Position numbers and translations under genes: made by a program. Shown here piece after piece: positions 48,293-58,146 of a stretch of 64,000 nucleotides of DNA. Positions within the stretch are counted from its first letter, which is position 1; each line of letters opens with the position of its first letter. Source of the DNA: Monosporascus cannonballus (Eukaryota; Ascomycota; Sordariomycetes; Xylariales); contig QJNS01000133.1 in assembly GCA_004154925.1 (NCBI GenBank), positions 62,001 through 126,000 of the forward strand, read 5' to 3'. A model generated the notes under the pieces. The model was not told the origin of the DNA, did no database searches, and saw only the letters and a list, made by a program, of their open reading frames with translations.

Positions 48293-48646
48293 TGTCATGA
48301 CCCAACGTGCTTGGCGCGACCAGAAACAGTCAATGGGTGGAGACAACTCCTGATCACGTGATCGCGAGGATTGCTGGCGAGTCCAGCGAGCCCAGGATCG
48401 CGTGGATCGCTGGCGAGTCTAGCGAATCCTAAATAAGAAAAAAATCCAGCAAAAGTATATAAATACGTTTATTTCCATAATTTAAATAATATTAGCCTAT
48501 AATAATAATTTGTTACCCAAAACGCCTTTAATATTACGAAACGTAATACGTTATTATATTTATTACTTAAATTTTTACGATATTTCTGTTAATATAAATC
48601 CGTTAATTTAAGGTTTAATAATTAATTAAACCGTATAGCCGTTATA
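48293..48646 (+). repeat. 5' LTR of H
   Basis: 354 bp, TGTCATGACCCAACGTGC...GCCGTTATA. The first ~135 bp is unmutated and GC-normal, then AT-rich. It contains the palindrome GATCACGTGATC at 48352-48363. Confidence 0.9.
48360..48430 (+). repeat. Two 36-bp tandem units in the H U3
   Basis: Units 48360-48395 and 48396-48430 both read GATCGCG-GGAT-GCTGGCGAGTC-AGCGA with few differences. The 3' LTR has one unit. The C LTRs have about three mutated units at the same place. Confidence 0.8.
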
Positions 48647-51600
48647 TGTTACAAACTTTTATTTAATAATACCGTTAAATTTTAAATAATAATTAATACT
48701 GTTAAAATATTAATTAATATTTAAAAAACCCTTATTTAATAATTTTAGATTTAAATTCGGGAATTACAAAAAATTCGATAACTTAGGGCTACGCCATTTA
48801 CCTAATTTTCTTTCGCTCGCATAAAACCAAAAAAACCAGAACCTTACGATAAAAAGGGTAACCCTTAAATATTTTTAATTTAGGTACGAATTTATTTTCG
48901 CTTTTTAAATCTTAATAACCCAGTGGATATAATTCTAGCAGTAAGAATATGCCTAATAGGAAATATAGCTAATTAGTTTAAGTTTATTATGAAAAACTTT
49001 TTGGAAATAAAAAAAATAAATAAAGAAAATTTTACTAACAAAATTTTTTTAACTTATATTAATTTCGAAAATAAAGTACACGATAATTTCGGTAATCCGG
49101 ATAAAAAACGATTAACGGTTTAATAATTCTTATAATTCCGATAAAAAGGATTTACGTTTAAATATGCCGTAATATTTAAGGGTTTTGCGGTTAAGGCAAA
49201 ATAAGGAAATAATAAAGTTAATATTTTTATCGATATATTTTATAAAGGGCTAAAAGATAATATGAAAAATAAGATTATTCGGATCGAACGATTAATTGCT
49301 TTAAACCGGTATATCGTAAAGGTAATTAAAATTGATAATCGATAATTTAAAAAACGATAAAAAAAGAAAAGATAATATGCCTTACGTTCGGAACATAATA
49401 AGTCCAACCAAGGAAAAAAAAAAGACATATCTTTTATTTTTTATGGAACGGCGTTAGGATTTATGGAATTCGGCGTTACCCATAAATAAAATTAAAGCCA
49501 AATTTAGTATTTTAATTACGGCAAAATGGGATATAAAGCTTATAAATACAAAAAACCGAAAAATTTACAATAAAATAACTGGACCCTTATACTAGAAAAA
49601 TAATTTAAAAATAATTAAGAAAATAATAACAAAATTATTAATATAATCCAAATTAAGCATATATCAGGCCTTAAATAAAAAGTTTAATAAAGATTATTAC
49701 GATAAGAAATTCGATAAGGAATACGAAAAACTAAAAAGCTAATTTGATAAGTATTACGAATATAATAAGAGGTATTATAAGGATGGTTATACGAATACCG
49801 GGATTAAATAAAAGAACTTTGCCCGGAATATCTGATTAATACGGGAAAATACATATTATGCATTGTCGACGACGAGAATATCCCGACCACAAAAAATGGA
49901 AATAATATATTTACGTACGAATTACCTGTATATATTATAAAGGATTCGATTTTTTAAACCGAACCGGGTATAATAAAAATAATAAATAATAATATTAATA
50001 ACTTTAAATTATAACCTTAAGAAATATCTAATAATTGGCCGAAACAAAGAATTGGCCTAAAGGAAAATAATGCCTGCAAAAAGACCCTTTTTGTTATTAT
50101 GGATAATATAATTACTAAACGGAAAAAAAGTTAATTTAACGTACGGTAAAAAAATACTGTTAAAAAGCTATTACGGATTTCCATTTTTAATTGGTATTTA
50201 TTATAGATTTTTACGAAAAAAAGGTTACTAAAGAAAAAATACGTTAATTTATAAGAGATTTTTGGAACGATAGCCAAAATAACGTATAATAGGATACGGT
50301 TACAAACATAAGAAAATAATTTATTCGATAAGGAAAAAAATTACAAAAGAATTAGAAATAATTAATATGGTTCGAAGAAATAATATGCCGCTAATAACGA
50401 TAAATATAACAGCTTAATACGTTATATATAAAAATATAAATAAAGCTCGATAAATTCGAATAAAAATTAAAAAAAAAGATTATTTATAAAAAAGCCGCAA
50501 AATAGCGAAATCTAGAGGAATTAAAAGGAATTCCTAAAAAAGGTTTTAAATATGACGATAGGAGATATTAATAATTTTATTATTTTAGATATACGAATCG
50601 GAACGTATTAATATATTGCAATAATGGATTACGGAGCTTTGGACGGAAATTACATTGTACCGGATATGATTAATAAGTTTAGATTATTATAGAGGTACAA
50701 ATTAAAACCTTATATAGCGACAAATGCCGAAATTTAGGAATTTGTTTACAATAACGGAAAGATTATATGCGAAATTAATTATTGCGAAATTTTTGTCCAA
50801 AAACAATACCAAACGGTTAATTTCGATATCGTTTTATTCGGGAATTACAATATGATCTTAAGATTATTATAAATACGCCAGTACGGAGTTTTGATTGACG
50901 GTAGAACTGGTTAAATAAAATTCGTTTTATTTTTTGTTAACAAATAAACGAAAAAATTAAGATCTTAATATTCGATCGATAATAGCGATAAATATAGGTA
51001 TAAGGATACAATAAATACCTTATTACCTAAAGGAATAAAACATAAAAAAAAGAGGTATTAAAGAAAAATATAACGTGTTATTATTATTATTGAAACAAAA
51101 TTAAAGTAACTAAATAACAATTTAAAATAATAAAAATAAGAGCCCAAAAAGTTAAAAAATTTAATTAATATATTATTATAATATTATAAATATAAATAAC
51201 TTTTTAAAAAAAAACTTAATACGAAATTACCAGAATATAACGAATAAGATTACGAAATAATTTTTAAGGAAAAAACTTTAACGAAGTTTTACTTTATTTA
51301 TAATTTTAATAAAAACGAATTACGTACGCTTAAAAAATATTTGGAAAATTGGTTACAAAAAAGATAGATTTGATTTTCGAAGTTATTAGCAGGGTATTTT
51401 ATATTTTTCGTACCTAAGAAAAATGGAAAGTTGCGATTTGTAATTAATTACTAACAATTAAATAATATTATTATTAAGGATTAAATATTATTACCTTTAA
51501 TTACGGAAATAAAAAACCGATTTATGAAGCCAAATGGTTTATAGTATTCGATTTCAGAAATGAATATAATTTTATTAAGATTAAAAAAGGATACGAATAA

Positions 51601-53957
51601 AAAATAACTTTCAGAATAAAATACGAATTGTTTAAGTATTTGGTTATATTAATAGGATTTACGAACGTATTAACGATTTTTTAGCGGATAGTAAATTACG
51701 TATTACGAGAATATCCTAATGTTTTCGTTATTTGCTATCTCGACAATATTTTTATCTTTTCAGAAACAAAAAAAGCATACGTAAGATACGTTTATAAAAC
51801 TTTTCAAATTTTATAGGACGTAAGGTTATTTATTAACGTAAAAAAAATTAATTCCATATATAAGAAATAAAATATCTGGGATATATTATTATTCCAAAAT
51901 ATATTGAAATGAACTCTAAGAAAATTGCTGTAATTACAGAATAACAAACGCAAATTACGGTTAAGGAGGTATAGGCATTTTTTGGATTTATTAATTACTA
52001 TAAGAAGTTTATTCGAAATTTTAGCAAAATAATTATACCCCTGATAAATCTTACGAAAAAAGAAAAAAAATTTAAATAGATGCCAAATATAAAAAGGTTA
52101 TTTCAGGCTATTAAGGATGCAATTACTAGCGAGCCAATATTAATTATATACGATTTAAACCGTCTTATTAAGCTAAAAACCGATATTTCGGATTACGCGT
52201 TAAACGTAATAATCGGATAACGAGACGATTAAGGCAAATTGCACCTTATTGCATTTTTTTTATACAAGTTAAAAGGAACTAAGCTTAATTACGGTATTTT
52301 AAATAAGGAATTTATGGCCATTATTATGGTATTCCGAGAGTTTAGGCATTTCTTAAAGGGAAGTTTATACCAGGTCAAGGTTTATACGGATTATCAAAAT
52401 TTTACCCGATTTACCATAACCAGGGAATTTACAGGATAACAATTTCGTTACGCGGAAGAATTAGCGAACTTCGATTTCGTTATCATCCATAAAAAAGGAT
52501 CGGAAAATAACAAAGCAAATATTTTAAGCAAATAACCGGATTTCGAAAAAAAATTGGTTAAAATTAGCCATACAATTTTTGATATTACCATAAAAGGATA
52601 TTTACGCGTACGATAAATTACGATAATTCGGGTAGTACCTTGCAATATGTATCAGAAAATTTAGCAGTATAACGATGGTCTCTTAAAAGACCAAAAAATA
52701 AACAAAATACAAGTTCCAGAAAAATATCAGAGAAAATTGGTACGAGAAATATACGAATATCAGTTACATAGATATTTAGGGATCCATAAAACCCTAGAAC
52801 GGTTTTAACGCATATATTTCTTTCCAAAAATAAAATTAACGGTATAAAAGATTATACGGCAATGTAATATTTATGCCAGAACGAAAGTACGATAATACAA
52901 GCCATATGGAAAATTACAATTATTACTAATCGCAAAGCGATTATAATATTCAGTTATATTTAATTTTATTACTAAATTTCTTATGTCGGAAAATCTAATT
53001 ATAAAAATATATTGCGATAGCATTTTCGTAATCGTCGATCGATTTACGAAATTTTCTTATTTCCTGCCATATTATAAGGATACAAACGCCGAACAAATAG
53101 CATACATTTTTTTAGATATATTTTCAGCATACATAAATTACTAATGGAAATTATTTTAAACAAAAAATCGACATTCGTATCGAAATTCTGGCAAGGCCTT
53201 ATGGCATAAATCGGCCTGAATCATAAATTATCCAATACTTTTAAACCTTAGACGGATGGACAGATAAAACGAATAAATTAAACCTTAAAAATATATTTAT
53301 AATATTATATTAATTATAAATAAAATAATTAAGTTAAAAAAATTACCTGTTATTTAATTAGCTTATAACACCAGCTATTATGAAAACATTAAGATAATAC
53401 TTACAAGCGCAAATTTTGGTTTTATTCCAAAAGTTTATAAAAAAATATGCGATAACGGTTCAATTAATATCAAAACAATTCTTACGTCGGAATAATTACG
53501 ATAGTTACATCAAAAGATGAAAATAAAATAGGAATTCGTACGGAATCAAATAAGCAAATATTATAACCAAAAAAGATTAAAAGGATTAACCTTCGAGGAA
53601 AGGGAAATAGTTTATTTAGCTACCAAAAACATTAAAACAAAACGTCCAAACCAAAAACTCGATTTTAAATATATCGGCCCATACAAAATTACCAAAAAAG
53701 TTCAGAAAACAATTACAAATTGGAACTTTTACCAAAAGTCAAATTCCATCTAATTTTTCACGTTTCCTTATTTAAGTTAACGGAAGATACGATTAAAGTG
53801 CGTACGATATAAAACAAAATGGAAATAAAAAATAAAACGGTATACGAAGTAAAAAAAATTTTCGATATGCGAAAATAAAATAAATTTACCTAATACCTAA
53901 TTAAGTGGAAGAATTACCTTAATTCCGAGAACTTCTGGAAGCTAGCCAAAAATCTTA
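48647..53957 (+). pseudogene. H gag-pol, RIP-inactivated
   Basis: gag ~48700-49700; protease near 50625 (Ala-Ile-Met-Asp-Tyr-Gly-Ala-Leu-Asp-Gly-Asn-Tyr); RT 51230-51800 with Cys-Tyr-Leu-Asp-Asn-Ile-Phe-Ile-Phe-Ser (YLDD, second Asp->Asn). RNase H is partly open at 52239-52439 (Leu-Asn-Tyr-Gly-Ile-Leu-Asn-Lys-Glu-Phe-Met-Ala-Ile-Ile, later Val-Tyr-Thr-Asp-Tyr-Gln). Integrase ~52600-53600, and chromodomain ~53880-53945 (Tyr-Leu-Ile-Lys-Trp-Lys, Ser-Glu-Asn). The chromodomain suggests integration guided to methylated histone H3, as in other chromoviruses. Not functional now. Confidence 0.82.
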
Positions 53958-54538
53958 TTGGCGCCCAGCGTTTATTAAAAAACTTTCACTAATAACGTTA
54001 AAAGCGGCAAGATTAAAGGCCCCCTAATTAGTAACCGACCAATCCGTAAGCTTAATGTTAGATTAGTCGGAAGGGGCGACGGATAATGCTGACGTAGCTT
54101 TTTTAGCTTTTACTTATTTTTTGCGTTCCAACTTATTTAATTCCTCCAGATTGTTAATATTACGGAAAACGGTTTTCATCATCTTTTTATACCATATTTT
54201 TTTTGTTTCCAGATACGACGGGTATAGGCCTTAGCGAGTTTTTCGGCCTCCATGGTAATTTCGAGCTTTTCCTTAAGTTTACGATATTAAATAATAATTT
54301 TTTGCAGTTATTTTGAATTAAGATTACGAACGTTATAATTGGCCTGCTAATAACGAATATACGAAAAATAATGAGAAAAATCTTTTTCGGATAATTTGCA
54401 TTTAAGTTTCCGATATTTACAATAGAAATAAAGCGTTATTTAACGAGGATTAAATAAAATAACGGCCAAAAGAAAGTTGCGTTATACGATTTTTTTCTTG
54501 GAAAAAGGTTTAATATGTTTTTTAATACGAAAAAACAT
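53955..54538 (-). pseudogene. Antisense accessory ORF of H with Zn2Cys6-type cluster
   Basis: From ATG 54538 (Met-Phe-Phe-Arg-Ile-Lys-Lys-His) to TAA 53955-53957, about 194 codons. Residues ~37-70 read Tyr-X2-Cys-X6-Cys-X9-Tyr-X2-Tyr-X7-Tyr. With the Tyr codons (TAT) read back as TGT, this is CX2CX6CX9CX2CX7C, the spacing of GAL4-type Zn2Cys6 clusters, with Lys-Tyr-Arg-Lys-Leu-Lys between the second and third Cys. After it come Gln-Ala-Asn-Tyr-Asn-Val-Arg (also in C) and a Lys/Glu/Leu-rich helix. The early stops at residues 19 and 33 are TAA codons explained by C->T changes. Confidence 0.6.
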
Positions 54539-54598
54539 TTTTAATTAAAGATTTATAAATTAATTTTCGGAACGAAAATTCTGGAAGAAGGGAGATCG

Positions 54599-54916
54599 TA
54601 TTATAACCTAACGTACTTGGCGCGACCAGAAACAGTTAATGGGTAAAGATAATTCCTAATTACGTAATCGCAAGGATCGCTGGCGAATCCAGCAAATCTT
54701 AAGTAAAAAGGGAATCCAGCAAAAGTATATAGATACGCTTATTTCCATAACTTAGATAACACCAGCTTGTAATAATAATTCGTTACCCAAAACGCCCTTA
54801 ATATTACGAGACGTAATACGTTACTATATCCATTGCTTAGATTCCTACGATACTCCTGCTAACATAAACCCGTCGATTTAAGGTTTAATAGTTGGTTAAA
54901 CCGCATAGCCGTCATA
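54599..54916 (+). repeat. 3' LTR of H
   Basis: 318 bp, TATTATAACCTAACGTAC...GCCGTCATA, followed by TATTT. Confidence 0.9.
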
Positions 54917-56987
54917 TATTTCTTTATATAACGCGTTAAGCTGCTGTATTTATTGTTATTACCGGCGTACTGTTTCTTTAAACTGTATTAATTATTTTTC
55001 GTTTTGTTCTAATTTTTTTCCCATTAAGTAAATTGTTTTTTAATAGTTTCGACCGTATTCTATTATACGTTATATTAATTACCGTTCTATAATTCGTTTA
55101 TAAATTAACGTATTTTTAATAGCTTTTCGATTTTTAAATCCGTAGTAAGAGTTAATTAAAAGTAGAGATTTATAATAACTTTCTAGTAATATTCTTTAGT
55201 ATATAGTGAATTAACTTTTTTCTATTTAGTGGTCGTATTATTTATAATAATAAAAAGGGTCCTTGTACAAGTATTATTTTCTTTTAGAGCAATTTTTCAC
55301 TTCGGCGAATTAATAAATATTATTTTTCGGAGCTATAAATTAAAAATACCGATATTATTATTTATCGTTTTGGTTATTTTCTGTTCGATTTAAAACGTTA
55401 AATTCTTTATAATATATACGAGAAATCTTTTTATAGATATGCCGTTTTTCTTTTTTGTAATTAAGGCATTTTTGTCGTTAATAATATATGGCGTATATTT
55501 TACCGCATTAATTAAAGGTTCTAGAATAAACGCTTTTCGTTTATTCCTGATGTTTTTTTTGTTATTTTTCGAAAGTATTTTGCTGTTTTTTAGACGTTTT
55601 CTAGATTAGTTTTTTAGTTTTTTATATCCCTTGTCGAATTTTTTGTCGAGATAATCTATTTTCGTACTGGACCCAAATTATATTAATAACTTTATTATCG
55701 TTTTTTTGTTTATCCTTGGACGTTTTTCCGATATAAGTATTTAGTTATATTATCGTAATTTTTAGGTGAAAAATATTCGTAAATCTTTTGTTCTTTTTTC
55801 GTAATTATAATATTTAATTTAGTTCCAATCCTTTTTATGGGTAACCCCAAGTTCCATAAGTCCTGGTTCTATGTCGTAAAAAGTGTTATTACGTCGAAAG
55901 GTATTAATGTTAGCCGTATGTTAATGTAACGTAGCTGGAGGCTTGTTGTATGCGCTCTTATAAAGTGGATTTGAGTGTCCAAACTCTAATTAGGGTTTGG
56001 AATTGCTGATCTTTTGATCTTGTGGTTAGCGCCGCACCCTCGCTTATCTTACAATATTCCAAACCCTAATTATTATTATTTTTGTACTTTTAATATACTA
56101 GATATATTGCCGGTCGTTAATCTTTACCGTTATAACGATATAATCTGATAAATAATCGGGTTAATTAAGTTTAAAAAGCTTGTTCTATATTTCTTTTTTA
56201 AATTATCGAAACATTTGACTATTAACGTTTTTTATCCCTAATTTAGCTTAGATATTAACTAAATAAGCATGTTACCGTAACTAGATGTTAATTCTTTTTA
56301 TTGTAATTACTAAATCTGCGTCTCGGCCCTTATTTTTTGTTTATTATATCTAAATTTTTCGTTAATATTTATGCGAATTATTCGTAATCGTTATAAATTT
56401 ATACTACTTTCGAGTTTTGTGTTTTCGCCGATAAAATAATAAATTGTTTATTACGGGCTTAATTTAAATAAATGCATTTTAGGTAAATCGTTTAATTGTA
56501 AATTTAATTCGTATAATAAGCGTAATAAGTCGAATAAGAAAATACCTAAAGTATATTTAAAATTCAATTAAAAATAATTATGACTTAAGTAAAGTTCCGT
56601 TAAAAGGTTCCGGTTTAAGAGATTTAAAAAAAGCTTTCTTCGTTTTTTAGTCAAATTCAGTTAAATAATTTAATTTATTCGTAAAAGCTTTTCGGTTTTA
56701 AGAGTTTTTTTATTTTTCGAATTTCTTATAAGCGGCTTAAAAAAACATTGTAAAATTATTTTTATCCTTTTCGAGTTAAACAATGCGTTTATTTATCGCA
56801 TCCAGACGCCGAAAAAAAATTTTAAAAAAGATAAAGTTGTGTTTCTTTTTTCTTTTTTCAGATTCTATTTCAATATCTAGATTATTAGAGACCTAGTAAA
56901 TAAGCTATTCAGGTTACTTGCTGGTAAATAAAATGTCGGCGATATTACTCAAAGTCTAACGGTATTATTAAATAAAAACTTGTAACA
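54917..56987 (-). pseudogene. D/G gag
   Basis: The 5' third of the D/G body on the minus strand, from LTR to the H insertion. The segment around 55910-55800, reading toward Glu-Leu-Gly-Val-Thr-His-Lys-Lys-Asp-Trp-Asn, matches the gag of H (49440-49500) and C (11085-11150). A 96-bp repeat also found in Fot1-like element 2 interrupts it at about 55924-56070. No long frame survives. Confidence 0.65.
55924..56070 (-). repeat. MITE-like repeat copy 2 inside D/G gag
   Basis: The core 55957-56052 is the reverse complement of 17755-17850. On + it contains AATTAGGGTTTGGAATT (55988-56004) and, about 50 bp on, ATTCCAAACCCTAATTA (56056-56072), an inverted pair. The gag sequence on both sides matches C at ~10990-11040, where no such insert exists. 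Confidence 0.5.
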
Positions 56988-57371
56988 TATAACGGTTAAA
57001 CTGTTTAACCAATTATTAAACCTAAGTTATACGAGTTTATATCAATAAGAATATTCTACAAATCTAAATAATAAATATAATAAGGTATTACGTTTCGTAA
57101 TACCAAAAACAAAATATTAGCAAATAGTTAATATTGATAAATATTATAAATTAATATTATTTATATTGTAGAAAAAACGAACGTATATATTTTTTACAAG
57201 TTCATTAAATTTATATTAAATTTTAATATCATCATAGATCTAAAAACCATTAGCTTCGATTAGTTCTATATAGATTCACCTGGATTTTAACGCTAAGAGA
57301 GATCCAAATTACGTAACCTTTTGCGTAGGTTCAACCGTTTTCTGCGATCGATCTTGGTATTGGTCGTAATA
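56988..57371 (-). repeat. 5' LTR of D/G
   Basis: 384 bp, the same length as the left copy. It opens TATAACGGTTAAACTG and ends GGTCGTAATA on +, followed at once by TATAG. Inside the element the minus strand continues TGTTACAAGTTTTTATT, the same start of internal sequence as in H. Confidence 0.88.
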
Positions 57372-57376
57372 TATAG

Positions 57377-58034
57377 TATATACAATAAATTCGAATATAA
57401 CGCGCATATTACCGAAAATCTTATAAAGGCGTTAAATGATAAAAAATCAAATTAATTTAAATTCATTTTATAATGTTATAATTGTTATATTTAATATTAT
57501 TATTATAAAGTGCTAAAAAACGGACAATAAGCTCGTATATACAAAAAGCTTATATAGTATGTTATATTATTTATACAGGTTTAAAACAATCGAAACTTTA
57601 TATAAAAACGTGTCAAACGAATTTTAAAATTACTACTTAATATTAAGCCTTATTTTGGAAGTTTGTGTTTTTTGTGGGTCCGCCTTGGCGATATATATAA
57701 AGATACAAGCCCTAGCTACAGCTGCGCCGCAGGCGCAGCCATGAACGCCAAAATAAGATCTGATTCTAATGAGGCAAATAATGATGCATGATTTTCTTAT
57801 CAGTTTCAACGCTAGCGGCAGGTCGTCCACAATAATCGGCCAAAGCCTCCTGGCTCTTCCTTCGAGATAGCCGAAGTTGGTCTACCGTTTCGAAGCCGGA
57901 ATACGTACAGCCCTCTGCGAGACGCTATTCCTTGCTTTTCTGTAATTTTTGCTAATATTAGGTCTGTTGCTAGATACAACTTGTAGGTATGCAGGGCACG
58001 GGTCTTCAGAGATTTGCAAGATCAACTTCCAATA
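57377..58034. other. Boundary zone between AT-rich block and normal DNA, no gene
   Basis: To about 57650 the DNA is RIP-like, without recognisable element sequence. From ~57655 composition is normal. Features seen are a short hairpin (57721-57739, GCTGCGCC arms around GCA) and nothing protein-like that is convincing. The minus-strand open stretch at 57633-57830 spans the composition change and has no known motif. Confidence 0.55.
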
Positions 58035-58077
58035 AGTCAGACACCCAGGTCACGCGCCACCCCCCTCACGCTCCACC
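58035..58077 (+). repeat. Left terminal inverted repeat of Fot1-like element 1
   Basis: 43 bp beginning AGTCAGACACCCAGGTCACG and ending GCTCCACC. Identical to the reverse complement of 60350-60392. Confidence 0.93.
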
Positions 58078-58146
58078 GAATTTTCGAGACACCCAACGCA
58101 CTGACCCTAACTTCAGCTATATATATCTCCGTCAAACAACGTCTCC

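Larger units (their letters stand above)
48293..54916 (+). mobile_element. Gypsy element H, full length, nested in D/G
   Basis: A 6624-bp chromovirus of the C/E family with perfect TATTT duplications (48288-48292, 54917-54921). LTRs are 48293-48646 (354 bp) and 54599-54916 (318 bp); the 36-bp difference equals one U3 repeat unit. The internal region has gag, protease, RT, RNase H, integrase and chromodomain on +, and the Zn2Cys6-type accessory frame on the minus strand. The polypurine tract GGAAGAAGGGAGA precedes the 3' LTR. Genes are inactivated by RIP. Confidence 0.92.
6442..57371 (-). mobile_element. Gypsy element D/G: outermost host element, split by nested insertions
   Basis: One minus-strand Ty3/gypsy element. 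Its two LTRs (6442-6825 and 56988-57371) are both 384 bp, and TATAG flanks it exactly on both sides (6437-6441 and 57372-57376). Its body is recovered by jumping over insertions: gag 56987-54917, protease 48292-47575, first half of RT 17309-16717, then the rest of RT, RNase H and integrase 9675-6826. C, Fot1-like 2 plus E, and H interrupt it. By comparison with C, only about 35-45 bp of the body is missing, at the Fot1-like 2/E junction. Without insertions it would be about 7 kb. All frames are broken by RIP-type stops. Confidence 0.9.

Noticed and set aside
1..57600. Mitochondrial or plasmid origin suggested by extreme AT content
   Set aside because: Retained CpG, transition-type stops in gypsy genes, chromodomains, target duplications and the continuous link to an intron-rich nuclear gene all point to RIP-mutated chromosomal repeats.
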